22,849 bases of DNA from Chloroflexota bacterium (GTDB lineage Bacteria > Chloroflexota > Dehalococcoidia > Lucifugimonadales > Lucifugimonadaceae), in contig JACPRT010000047.1 of NCBI GenBank assembly GCA_016189845.1, positions 1 through 22,849 of the forward strand, read 5' to 3'. The position numbers and the translations under genes were made by a program. The notes beneath the pieces were generated by a model. That model ran no database searches. It was not told the origin of the DNA and was given only the letters and a program-made list of their open reading frames with translations. Positions 14,893 to 22,109 of the stretch are shown here, one piece after another (position 1 is the stretch's first letter; every line of letters starts with the position of its first letter).

Positions 14893-15603
14893 ATGTCGTA
14901 CACAAGTCGCCCGCAGCACCAGCGAGGCATTACCGGCCTCGAGACCGCGATCATCCTCATCGCCTTCGTGCTGGTCGGTTCGGTGTTCGCATTCACCGTC
15001 CTGTCCTCCGGCGTGCAGGCATCTGGACAGAGCAGGACGCAGGTCCAGACGAGTCTCCGCGACATTCAGAACACGCTCAGCCTGAGGGGCGCCACGATCG
15101 GTTTCGCGGCCAGGCTGGGCAGCGCCGACGTCCTCTACAAGGTTTCGTTTACGGTCACGACCGCCATGCCCAACGAAGGGGTCGACCTGACACCTCCCTA
15201 CACCGCCGGCGACACCGGGGTCGACCCTGACGCAGTGGCCGGCGCCCAGTACGTGACCGTCATCTCCTACCTGGACAAGGACCAGTACCTCTCGGACATC
15301 CCGTGGTCCGTGCGGTTCGTCGGGTCAAACAACGGCGACAAGGTCCTGGACCGGGACGAAGTGGCTGAAATCACAGTCTGGCTGCTGGACCGGGACATGG
15401 CCAAGGCAGTCACGGAGGACGATTCCGTCGCTTATATGAATGGGACGACCGACGGCGGCGGCGCCGGTGGTTTCACCAGCACGAACACGCCGGTCGTGCG
15501 GGGCAAGGAATTCACGCTGGAGATCAGGCCGCCCAAAGGCCAGGTGACATCCCTGAACCGGACGATCCCCGACTCCGTCACGGCGGTGATGGACCTCCGC
15601 TAA
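14893..15603 (+). CDS. arlB: archaellin (archaellum filament subunit) 2
   Basis: This 236-residue archaellin is a paralogue of the one at 3484-4185. The leader MSYTSRPQHQRG should be cleaved after Gly12 to give ITGLETAIILIAFVLVGSVF with Glu at +5. The outer domain shares blocks with ArlB1 (LYKVSF, VDLTPPYT, QYVTVISYLDKDQYLSDIPW, AEITVWLLDRD) and the same C-terminus, VMDLR. A Gly-rich insert (TTDGGGAGGFTS) differs between the two. The ATG at 14893 has GGGGA five bases upstream; starts at 14881 or 14851 would lengthen the leader without a better ribosome site. It is followed by its own strong terminator. Separate control by the preceding regulator suggests a minor, alternative or structurally distinct (hook-like or basal) filament segment; this is inference. 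Confidence 0.94.
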   Translation: MSYTSRPQHQRGITGLETAIILIAFVLVGSVFAFTVLSSGVQASGQSRTQVQTSLRDIQNTLSLRGATIGFAARLGSADVLYKVSFTVTTAMPNEGVDLTPPYTAGDTGVDPDAVAGAQYVTVISYLDKDQYLSDIPWSVRFVGSNNGDKVLDRDEVAEITVWLLDRDMAKAVTEDDSVAYMNGTTDGGGAGGFTSTNTPVVRGKEFTLEIRPPKGQVTSLNRTIPDSVTAVMDLR

Positions 15604-15623
15604 CGACATTCCCCCCTCGAACG

Positions 15624-15657
15624 CGAAAGGGCCCCGGTACGGATCGGGGCCCTTTCG
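15624..15657. terminator. bidirectional terminator between arlB2 and the convergent kinase
   Basis: CGAAAGGGCCCCG (15624-15636) and CGGGGCCCTTTCG (15645-15657) form a perfect 13-bp stem with an 8-base loop. TTCCTGTCGTTT follows on the plus strand. The A-rich/T-rich stem ends allow function on both strands, and it lies between the stops at 15603 (plus) and 15675 (minus). Confidence 0.85.
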
Positions 15658-15674
15658 TTCCTGTCGTTTCCGTT

Positions 15675-17159
15675 TCAGACGACGTGGAGACCGGGCGTCC
15701 TCGACGCTGCCCGCGCGCCTTCCTTCGACGGCTGGCCCAGCGGGATGTCGAGCGGGTTCGCCTCGAAACTGACAGGCAGCCAAACCGTCATCACGGTGCC
15801 TTTGCCCGGCGCCGACCGGATCTCGAACCTGCCGCCAAACGAGTCGGCGTAGTCTCTGATCGTTACCAGCCCCAGGCCGGTCGACACCTTCGGGTCCTGC
15901 ACGAACCCCTTCCCGTCATCCTCAACGATCAGCCGCAGTTCCCTGGTGTCCGGCAGATAGTCCCAGTGGAGGACGCATCGGATGGCTTCCGCGTGCTTGA
16001 CGACATTGCCCAGGGCCAGCTCGGCGATTCGATATGCGCCGACCCGCACCCGCTCCGGGATCCTGGACGCGCCGGCCGACTCGAGGGCGGCCACCTCATC
16101 GCCAACGCTCAGCTCGACTGTGATCATGTGCTCGTAGGCGTCGCGGAGCGATCGCAGCCCCGGCAGCGCGCCCATGCGAATAATGCTGGGGTGCAGACGG
16201 TGCGACAGCTTCCGTATGTCTTCTTCGCGGATGCGGTCGACCTCTTCCGCGATCTTGTCGAGGCTCAGCCGCAACTCCGGGTCGCCAGAACCCTTCTTGA
16301 GTCCGAGGGAATTCAGCTTCATCCAGACCGCGTACAGCTTGGTCTGGACCGAGCCGTGCAGCTCCTCGGCGATCGCTCGCTTGACGGCTTCGTCGGCAGC
16401 CAGCATGCGCTCTCTGGATTCCCGCACGGCGGCGTACTGGACCAGCAGCGCCTCGTTGGCGGCCTCCAGCCTCGATCTGGCACGCGCCGAGAATCGAGAC
16501 GTCAGGAAGATGATGACGCCGATGCCGCCTACGTACACGGCGACGATCCGCCAGACCATGTTCGCCAGCACGGAAAGGCTGCGGGTGACGTCGGAATGGA
16601 CGGCGACTATTGCCAGCGGGCGACCGGAACGCCCGGTCCCGGGAGCGACGTCCTCGATCAGGGCGTAGGACGTGAGCACCGTCTTCGGGAGCGCATCCCC
16701 GTCGATGCCGGAAATCACCCGGCCCTCCTGAACCGCCGAGCGGGTCTCGCCCCTCCTGGCCGCCCCGAACTCTTCACCACCGGCGTCGCCCATAACGCCG
16801 GGTCCTCGTTCGGTCGAATAGATGGCATTGCCATCCAGCGTGTAGAGGTCGATGCCAGCAACTGCGAGGCCGAATACCGAGCGGCGGACCATATCGTCGA
16901 ACGCGGCCGTCCCGGCCACAGATCCGAGCTCGTCCTTCATGGCGCTACGCTCGTTCGGCAGCAGACCGCTGCCGTGCAACGACAGCGCGAAATGGTCAAT
17001 GTACTGCGACTGCTGGTTCTCGACCCCACGCAGAAGATTGCGCCTGGCGAGGTCGGCGCCCAGGAACAGCATTCCGAGCGCGACCACGCTGGCGCCCGCC
17101 ACGCCGATTACCAGCGGGTGGCGCAGAAACACTAGTAAGGGACGTATTTGAAAACGCAT
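15675..17159 (-). CDS. membrane-bound NarX/DesK-like sensor histidine kinase
   Basis: This kinase of about 494 residues has a first transmembrane helix at about 14-34, an extracytoplasmic sensor region at 35-196 (with DLYTLDGNAIYSTE, reminiscent of CACHE/PAS-like sensors) and a second helix at about 197-220. A coiled coil and a HisKA_3-type dimerisation helix follow, with probable phospho-acceptor His268 in RAIAEELHGSVQTKLYAV. The common Asp after this His is replaced by Gly. The ATP-binding domain has an N-box (AELALGNVVKHAEA), VEDDGKGF and STGLGLVTIRDYADSFGG. I prefer ATG 17159; a TTG at 17204 gives 15 extra residues. Such kinases usually pair with NarL-type regulators, several of which are nearby. 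It converges on arlB2 across a bidirectional terminator. Confidence 0.9.
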   Translation of the reverse strand: MRFQIRPLLVFLRHPLVIGVAGASVVALGMLFLGADLARRNLLRGVENQQSQYIDHFALSLHGSGLLPNERSAMKDELGSVAGTAAFDDMVRRSVFGLAVAGIDLYTLDGNAIYSTERGPGVMGDAGGEEFGAARRGETRSAVQEGRVISGIDGDALPKTVLTSYALIEDVAPGTGRSGRPLAIVAVHSDVTRSLSVLANMVWRIVAVYVGGIGVIIFLTSRFSARARSRLEAANEALLVQYAAVRESRERMLAADEAVKRAIAEELHGSVQTKLYAVWMKLNSLGLKKGSGDPELRLSLDKIAEEVDRIREEDIRKLSHRLHPSIIRMGALPGLRSLRDAYEHMITVELSVGDEVAALESAGASRIPERVRVGAYRIAELALGNVVKHAEAIRCVLHWDYLPDTRELRLIVEDDGKGFVQDPKVSTGLGLVTIRDYADSFGGRFEIRSAPGKGTVMTVWLPVSFEANPLDIPLGQPSKEGARAASRTPGLHVV

Positions 17160-17348
17160 CACCCTGCCTGGGCCTTGGCCGGGCGAATTGGATCTCTCTC
17201 CCAATTGCCGCGTTCAAATTTACCGGCGGAGCGCCGGGCGCCCTAAAGGGCATGCACGACCGTTCGCTGGGGGTTTCTACGCGTCGATCGGCCGCAAGCG
17301 GTCACTGGCCTACAATGTCGGCCCGGCAACCAGGGGAGAAGACCGGCC
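17160..17348. promoter_or_regulatory. divergent promoter region between the sensor kinase and the first dehydratase
   Basis: On the plus strand TACAAT at 17311-17316 is a candidate -10 box for the dehydratase gene, 33 bases before its start. The context CCTACAAT plus TGTCGG is repeated upstream of the oxidoreductase at 20336-20350. Towards the kinase, the minus-strand TAAATT at about 17217-17222 is a candidate -10. CCGGCG-GAG-CGCCGG (17223-17237) is a nearby inverted repeat. No clear -35 boxes are seen. No gene is supported here. Confidence 0.4.
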
Positions 17349-18539
17349 ATGAAGATCACCAGCATCCGGCTCCGCAAGCTCACCGGCACGATGGAGTTCA
17401 AGGGGACGTTCTGGGAGGAACGCCTGGTCCGCCCGGTCGACATCTATCCGGACAAGCGGAAGGAAGGCGCGCACTGGCTGTCGGAGGCCGGCAAGGACCG
17501 CTACCACATGACGTCGACGTTCGTTCAGATCGAGACGGACCAGGGCGTTACTGGCATCGGCGGTCCGATCACCGACGTCCATGCCTTCATCATCGCGAAG
17601 CAGATCGCTCCGATCATCATGGGACAGGACCCGGTTGCCACCGAGTACCTGTGGGACCTGATGTTCCGGACGCTGGTCCACGGACGCCAGGGCGAACCGA
17701 TGATGGCGTTGAGCGCGATCGATTGCGCGCTCTGGGACCTGAGAGGCCGCTGGCTGAACCAGCCGGTCCACCGCCTCCTCGGCGGACCGACCCGGCCAGA
17801 AATCAGGGCGTATGCCTCGATGCTTGGCTATTCCGTGCGCGACCTCGGCCTCGTGCGCGAGCGCGCAGCCGAGTACAAGAGGATGGGCTACACGGCCCAG
17901 AAATGGTTCTTCATGCACGGCCCCGGTTCGGGTCCGCAGGGCATCAAGGAGAACGTCGCCCTGGTGAAGACGCTTCGGGAGACGCTGGGCGACGACGACG
18001 ACATCATGCTCGATGCGTGGCAGAGCTGGGACTACCAGTACGCGGTCAGGATGTGCGGCCTGATCGAGGAGTACCACCCGCGCTGGCTCGAAGAGGTCGC
18101 CATGCCGGACCGGATCGACACCTACGCTCAGGTCAGAGCGGCTACGTCGATCCCGCTTTCGGGCGCCGAGCACGAATACACTCGCTGGGGCTTCAAACGT
18201 TTCATCGACGCCGGCGCCCTCGACGTCCTTCAGCCGGACATCTACTGGTGCGGCGGCATCAGCGAAACGATGAAGATCGCCGCCTACGCATCCGTCCATG
18301 ACCTGAGCGTGATACCGCACGGGCATTCGTCGCCCGCGAACACGCATTTTGGGGCGTCGATGTCGCCGGCCCTTACCTGGATCCAGGAGTATCTGGTGAA
18401 GTGGAACGTAATTCACCAGTGGTTCTTGAAAGACCCGGTTACGCCTCAGAAGGGCTTCTTCCGGATCCCGGAAACGCCGGGCATTGGAATGGACCTGGAC
18501 CACGCCAGGATCGAAAAGGAGGAAGAGCTGAAGTTCTAG
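17349..18539 (+). CDS. enolase-superfamily acid-sugar dehydratase, L-rhamnonate dehydratase-like
   Basis: This 396-residue enzyme has the enolase-superfamily capping domain (1-130) and TIM-barrel domain. Likely Mg2+ ligands are Asp222 (IMLDAWQSWD), Glu248 (WLEEVAMP) and Glu274 (SGAEHEY). An Asp297/His324 dyad (LQPDIYWCGG, IPHGHSSP) fits the general base at the end of barrel strands 6-7. The 27-residue spacing of the dyad and the LDxW motif fit the rhamnonate dehydratase subgroup, so dehydration of a six-carbon acid sugar such as L-rhamnonate is a reasonable guess. Subgroup members act on several related acids, so the substrate is uncertain. ATG 17349 has GGGGAG upstream. Its stop overlaps the stop of the convergent receiver gene by 3 bases. 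Confidence 0.88.
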   Translation: MKITSIRLRKLTGTMEFKGTFWEERLVRPVDIYPDKRKEGAHWLSEAGKDRYHMTSTFVQIETDQGVTGIGGPITDVHAFIIAKQIAPIIMGQDPVATEYLWDLMFRTLVHGRQGEPMMALSAIDCALWDLRGRWLNQPVHRLLGGPTRPEIRAYASMLGYSVRDLGLVRERAAEYKRMGYTAQKWFFMHGPGSGPQGIKENVALVKTLRETLGDDDDIMLDAWQSWDYQYAVRMCGLIEEYHPRWLEEVAMPDRIDTYAQVRAATSIPLSGAEHEYTRWGFKRFIDAGALDVLQPDIYWCGGISETMKIAAYASVHDLSVIPHGHSSPANTHFGASMSPALTWIQEYLVKWNVIHQWFLKDPVTPQKGFFRIPETPGIGMDLDHARIEKEEELKF

Positions 18540-18970
18540 GCCGCCATGGCAGCCGGCAACGGTGCGGGGCCAAGGCCCAGGATCGAACGCAGGGCGGTGC
18601 CATTGAGGTTTCGCTTCGCGATGAAGCCAAGGGCGCCGATCTCCCGCACGAGCCGTGGGTACTCTCGCTCGGCGGTCATGCTGGTCAGGACGACCGTCGC
18701 CTCCGGGCACATGCCCAGAATCCGCCGGGTCGCCTCGATCCCGCTCATGTCGCCCATCTGGATATCCATTATCACGACGTCCGGCTGGACTTCTGGGACC
18801 ATGTTGACCGCCATCCGGCCCGCATCCGCCTCCGCAACGACGTCGAACTGGCCGTCGCTCTCGAGGATCGACCGTGCGACCTCGCGGAAGATCGGCTGGT
18901 CGTCCACGATCATCACCCGCACGGTGTGGGGGTCCAGCGATTGCGGTTGGATCCGGAGGGTCTCGGGCAT
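18536..18970 (-). CDS. stand-alone receiver-domain response regulator
   Basis: This 144-residue protein is essentially one receiver domain: an acidic pair at Asp23/Asp24 (VMIVDDQPIFREV), phospho-acceptor Asp69 (VVIMDIQMGDMSGIEAT), Thr/Ser in VVLTSM and Lys in GFIAKRN. It then stops after a short Ala/Pro tail, with no HTH or other output domain. The ATG at 18970 has AAAGG seven bases upstream; a start at 19072 would have no such support. The receiver is of the type normally fused to LuxR domains, so it may have lost its DNA-binding half or act CheY-like through protein contacts. It sits antiparallel between two dehydratase genes and shares its final bases with the first, which may cause transcriptional interference. 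Confidence 0.87.
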   Translation of the reverse strand: MPETLRIQPQSLDPHTVRVMIVDDQPIFREVARSILESDGQFDVVAEADAGRMAVNMVPEVQPDVVIMDIQMGDMSGIEATRRILGMCPEATVVLTSMTAEREYPRLVREIGALGFIAKRNLNGTALRSILGLGPAPLPAAMAA

Positions 18971-19031
18971 TACATTGCCTTTCGGTCTAGCGTTGCGACT
19001 GCAAGCAGAATAGGCTTCGCAAGCTGTCGCG

Positions 19032-19075
19032 GGCACGCGTGCCGGCCTCATTCTTCGGGGTGTGGTGTCCACACC
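19032..19075. promoter_or_regulatory. two palindromes in the divergent gap between receiver and second dehydratase
   Basis: GGCACGCGTGCC (19032-19043) is a perfect 12-base palindrome. GGTGTGG-TGT-CCACACC (19059-19075) is a 7-bp inverted repeat. Both sit in the 203-base intergenic region (18971-19173), about mid-way between the divergent starts, where operators would be expected. No gene or clear promoter consensus was found in the rest of the gap. Confidence 0.45.
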
Positions 19076-19173
19076 GAAAAGTCCGTGAAATCACATAGCG
19101 CGTTGCGAAATTGGTGGCCGTCCGGTCGCCGAAGCGTCAAGGAACGGTCGATACAGATTCGGGAGTCGAGAAA

Positions 19174-20295
19174 TTGAAGATCACCGACGTCCAGACCAGC
19201 CTCATGCACGGGATCAATCGCAACTGGTTATTCGTAAAAATCATCACCGACGAAGGCGTGTACGGCTGGGGCGAAGGCACCCTGGAGTTGCACGAACACG
19301 CGGTCGAAGCGGCGGTGAAGGCGTTGACGCCCAGGATCGTCGGGCGCGACCCCACCCAGATCGAAAAGCTGTGGCAGGCGATGTACCGCCACGGGTTCTG
19401 GCGCGGCGGGCCCGTCATTGGCTCTGCATTGAGCGCCATCGACCAGGCGCTCTGGGACATCACCGGCAAGGTTTACAACCAGCCTGTGTACAAGCTCCTC
19501 GGCGGCGCAGTGCGGGATCGCGTGCGCGCGTATACGCACGCCTCTGACTTGAGAGGCGCCCGCGAGAAGGTGGACCAGGGTTTTACCGCGTTCAAGACGG
19601 GCGGCTGGGAAGTCGGCAAGAACTCGTTCCGTGAGGAGGCTGGCCCGGAGGCGCTGCGCGAGAAGATTCGAGGCATGCGCAAGGAGGTCGGCCCGGAGGT
19701 CGACATCATGATCGACAACCACGGACGGGACCGGGCATCGATAGCGATCAAGAAGGTCGCGGCGGTGGAAGAGTTCGGGCTGCTGTTCTTCGAGGAAGCC
19801 ACGCCGCCCGACAACCTCGATGCGCTCGAACAGGTCCGCCGATCCGGCGTCAAGACCGATCTCGCCACCGGTGAACGCCTTTACTTCAGATGGGGGTTCA
19901 AAGACCTGATCCAGCGCAGGCTCGTCGACGTCATTCAGCCGGACATCTGCCACGGAGGCGGGATATCCGAGCTTCGCCGCATCGCCTCGCACGCCGAGAC
20001 GGAATACATCAAGGTCGCACCCCACAACCCCAATGGTCCGGTAGCCTGCGCCGCGAGCGTGCAACTGTGCGCGGCAATCCCGAATTTTCTGATCCTCGAG
20101 ACGGCGCGCGACATGCCGTGGCACGACAAGGTCCAAAAGACGCCGCTGAAGATCAAGGACGGGTATTTCGAGCTCCCAACCACTCCGGGGCTGGGGATCG
20201 ACCTCGACGAGGCGGTCATCAAGAGCCGGCCGTTCGAGCCGCACACGTACCGCGGGTCGTGGGACGAACGGGACGGAGCAGTCGCCGACGTCTAG
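19174..20295 (+). CDS. enolase-superfamily acid-sugar dehydratase, galactonate dehydratase-like
   Basis: This 373-residue enzyme strongly resembles the D-galactonate dehydratase (DgoD) type of the enolase superfamily. Likely metal ligands are Asp181 (IMIDNHGR), Glu207 (FFEEATPP) and Glu234 (ATGERLYFRW). Catalytic His183 follows the first Asp by two residues and His284 lies in VAPHNPNGPVA. Spacing (26, 27 and 50 residues) is nearly that of DgoD. The N-terminus (LKITDVQTS, WLFVKIITDEGVYGWGEGTL) and the end (PTTPGLGIDLDEAVI) are family-typical. It probably dehydrates an aldonic acid to a 2-keto-3-deoxy acid; the exact sugar is open. I chose TTG 19174, with GGGAG eight bases upstream, over GTG 19111, which adds a poorly conserved leader. 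The oxidoreductase gene follows after 87 bases, with its own putative promoter. Confidence 0.9.
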   Translation: MKITDVQTSLMHGINRNWLFVKIITDEGVYGWGEGTLELHEHAVEAAVKALTPRIVGRDPTQIEKLWQAMYRHGFWRGGPVIGSALSAIDQALWDITGKVYNQPVYKLLGGAVRDRVRAYTHASDLRGAREKVDQGFTAFKTGGWEVGKNSFREEAGPEALREKIRGMRKEVGPEVDIMIDNHGRDRASIAIKKVAAVEEFGLLFFEEATPPDNLDALEQVRRSGVKTDLATGERLYFRWGFKDLIQRRLVDVIQPDICHGGGISELRRIASHAETEYIKVAPHNPNGPVACAASVQLCAAIPNFLILETARDMPWHDKVQKTPLKIKDGYFELPTTPGLGIDLDEAVIKSRPFEPHTYRGSWDERDGAVADV

Positions 20296-20335
20296 GTTTT
20301 TGCGCAGGCGTGCAGCCTCGATCCTCGGGACACGT

Positions 20336-20350
20336 CCTACAATCTGTCGG
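20336..20350 (+). promoter_or_regulatory. candidate promoter -10 element for the oxidoreductase gene
   Basis: TACAAT at 20338-20343 sits in TCCTACAATCTGTCGG, nearly the same as GCCTACAATGTCGG upstream of the first dehydratase (17309-17322). It lies 40 bases before the start codon. No convincing -35 box is visible, so this is a candidate only. Confidence 0.4.
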
Positions 20351-20382
20351 GACCGGAGAATCGAACGAAGGAGAGTTTTTTC

Positions 20383-21396
20383 ATGGCGTTCAACGTTGCA
20401 GTGCTCGGTACGGGCAGGATCGGCGGCTCGTACCTCAAGGTGGTCCAGAACGCGGGCCACAACGTGCGGGCCGTGGCCGAACCGCGCGAAGAGCAGGTCG
20501 CACCGCTTAAAAAAAGCCATCCCGATGTGGAGTTCGTCGCCGACTACAAGGAAGCGCTGAAGCGTAAGGACATCGACATCGTCGTCCTGACTCTGCCGCA
20601 CTGGCTGCATCATCGTGCCGCGATCGATGCCCTGAACGCGGGAAAGCACGTGTTCGTGGAAAAGCCGATGGCGCTCAACACGGAGGAGTGCGACGAGATG
20701 ATCGCGGCTGCAAAAAAGAGCGGCCGGTTGCTCCTGGTCGCGCACACACAGCGCTACTTCACGCCAGTGAAGAAGATGAAGGAGATCGTCGACTCGAAGG
20801 AGCTGGGCGAGGTCGTCATGGTCCACGACATCTGGCACAAGGTGCTCGCGCCTGAGACGAGGCCGAAATGGATGCTCGACGGGACCAGGGGCGGCGGCAT
20901 GGGCCAGATGGACGGCTCTCACATGATCGACCGCCTCCTCTGGATCCTTGGGTCCGACGTCTCCTCGGTCAGTGCGCGGGTCGGGAACTTCACGCATCCT
21001 CAGATTCCGGCCGACGACACGGCGATGTGCTTCCTTCGCTGGAAGCATGGTCCGGTCGCCACGATCTCCCGCATCGCGTTCGACCACGGAAAGGGCTTTA
21101 CGGAGTACGGCGCCGACTACTTCTTTACGAAGGGCCAGGCGAAGTTCCGGATCGCGTATGGCCGCGGCCCGACTCAGAAGGACGGCGTGTGGATTGCGAA
21201 GAACGATGAGTGGGTCGAAGTACCGACGAGCAAGACCGATTCCCTCGTTGACGAGTTCAAGGATTTTGCGAAGGCAGTCGAGTCCGGCGCGAAGCAGCCG
21301 CCGATCCCAATGGCGCACGGACGCCAGGTGATCGAGGTGCTGGAGGCCACCGAGGAGTCGTCACGAACGGGCCGGGAAGTAATACTCGGGGCGTAA
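20383..21396 (+). CDS. Gfo/Idh/MocA-family NAD(P)-dependent oxidoreductase
   Basis: This 337-residue enzyme has an N-terminal Rossmann fold with GTGRIG at residues 9-14 and the family's EKP motif with Lys94 (HVFVEKPMALN). The C-terminal alpha/beta domain carries GGGMGQMDGSHMIDRLLWIL, with Asp176 and His179 as likely active-site residues. The usual Asp-to-His spacing in this motif is one residue longer, a small peculiarity. Members oxidise or reduce sugars, inositols and related polyols with NAD(P). Next to two sugar-acid dehydratases, a role in catabolism of a plant- or algal-type sugar is likely, but the substrate is unknown. AAGGAG is followed by ATG after a T-rich spacer (AGTTTTTTC). Confidence 0.92.
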   Translation: MAFNVAVLGTGRIGGSYLKVVQNAGHNVRAVAEPREEQVAPLKKSHPDVEFVADYKEALKRKDIDIVVLTLPHWLHHRAAIDALNAGKHVFVEKPMALNTEECDEMIAAAKKSGRLLLVAHTQRYFTPVKKMKEIVDSKELGEVVMVHDIWHKVLAPETRPKWMLDGTRGGGMGQMDGSHMIDRLLWILGSDVSSVSARVGNFTHPQIPADDTAMCFLRWKHGPVATISRIAFDHGKGFTEYGADYFFTKGQAKFRIAYGRGPTQKDGVWIAKNDEWVEVPTSKTDSLVDEFKDFAKAVESGAKQPPIPMAHGRQVIEVLEATEESSRTGREVILGA

Positions 21397-21410
21397 GGAA
21401 CAGCCATGGG

Positions 21411-21436
21411 GGGGCGGCCCGACCGGTGGCTGCCCC
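21411..21436. terminator. stem-loop between the oxidoreductase and the convergent toxin gene
   Basis: GGGGCGGCC (21411-21419) pairs with GGCTGCCCC (21428-21436) with one G-U pair and an 8-base loop. It lies in the short gap between stops at 21396 (plus) and 21460 (minus). There is no T-run, so termination is plausible but not certain. Confidence 0.4.
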
Positions 21437-21459
21437 GCATGGAACCCAGGCATGATTGC

Positions 21460-21858
21460 TCAGCGACTCCGGATTTCGTCTGGGCTAACCACGTAACCGA
21501 GACGGTCGGCGCCGCGCCGCAACCGGGCATCCAATGTGACGAACCGGCACTTCAGCAGCTCGGCCAGCGCGAGGTATTCGGCATCGTACGTCTTGGCCCA
21601 GCCGAGCCGGCCCGCTATGCGCCACGCGGTCTCACCGAGCCTGCGGTGCGGCCTCATGCGCACGCCGGAAGCTTCGAATGCGGTCAACGAGCGACGGGCC
21701 TGTTCCTCGGAGACGTCGCGTCGCCACATCGCCTCGTGAAGGGCGGATCGGACTTCCGACCACAGCAACGGTGGGGCGACAAGCGACTCAGTAAAGAACT
21801 CGAACCCTTTCGGCGACCCGCTTGCCGTGAGGGCGACACTGGCGTCGATCACCAGCAC
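21460..21858 (-). CDS. PIN-domain ribonuclease toxin, VapC-like
   Basis: This 132-residue PIN-domain protein is a probable VapC-type toxin that cleaves RNA with Mg2+. The acidic site residues are visible: Asp5 (VIDASVAL), Glu35 (PPLLWSEVRSAL), Asp92 (KTYDAEYLALAE) and Asp110 (RFVTLDARL). Length is standard. The start is GTG at 21858, two bases after the stop of the upstream HTH gene, so the pair forms a toxin-antitoxin-like operon. PIN proteins without toxicity exist, so chromosomal toxin activity is probable but not proven. Confidence 0.9.
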   Translation of the reverse strand: MLVIDASVALTASGSPKGFEFFTESLVAPPLLWSEVRSALHEAMWRRDVSEEQARRSLTAFEASGVRMRPHRRLGETAWRIAGRLGWAKTYDAEYLALAELLKCRFVTLDARLRRGADRLGYVVSPDEIRSR

Positions 21859-21860
21859 GT

Positions 21861-22109
21861 TCAGCGGCCCAGTCTGGATCGATGGATGACGCGGACCCAG
21901 TCCGGCTGAGGCTCACCCGTCCAGGTCGTTGTCCAGGCGGCGGGGATTGGCAGACAACCCTCTCCGGCCAGCGAGTCCTCGAGGTCGACTTCTTCGATCA
22001 GGTGCTGCGTGCCGATCTTTTTCGCACGCAACTTGCCGGACCTGATCCAGCGGCGGATCGTCTCAGGGTCGCGCCCGGTCTTTCTGGCTGCTTCGGGTAC
22101 GGTGATCAT
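21861..22109 (-). CDS. excisionase/MerR-type HTH protein, probable antitoxin of the PIN toxin
   Basis: This 82-residue protein begins with a helix-turn-helix of the excisionase/MerR type (MITVPEAARKTGRDPETIRR, then WIRSGKLRAKKIGTQHLI) and ends in a Trp/Pro-rich tail (PAAWTTTWTGEPQPDW) that may bind the toxin. I chose ATG 22109; a start at 22139 would read through the inverted repeat that looks like its operator. The arrangement, HTH antitoxin then PIN toxin two bases later, is a known VapBC variant. It should repress its own promoter; the candidate operator is adjacent. Confidence 0.8.
   Translation of the reverse strand: MITVPEAARKTGRDPETIRRWIRSGKLRAKKIGTQHLIEEVDLEDSLAGEGCLPIPAAWTTTWTGEPQPDWVRVIHRSRLGR

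Noticed and set aside
13956..15230. A 424-codon plus-strand open frame overlapping the response regulator and arlB2
   Set aside because: It reads the two genes in the wrong frame and gives an Arg/Gly/His-rich product without domains.
15684..17135. A 483-codon plus-strand open frame opposite the membrane kinase
   Set aside because: The minus-strand frame encodes a full kinase with H-, N- and G-boxes. The plus-strand product has no recognisable domain.
19228..21318. A 696-codon open frame on the minus strand
   Set aside because: It lies opposite the second dehydratase and the oxidoreductase, both with clear catalytic motifs. Its product is Arg/Asp/Leu-rich without domains, typical of antisense frames in GC-rich DNA.
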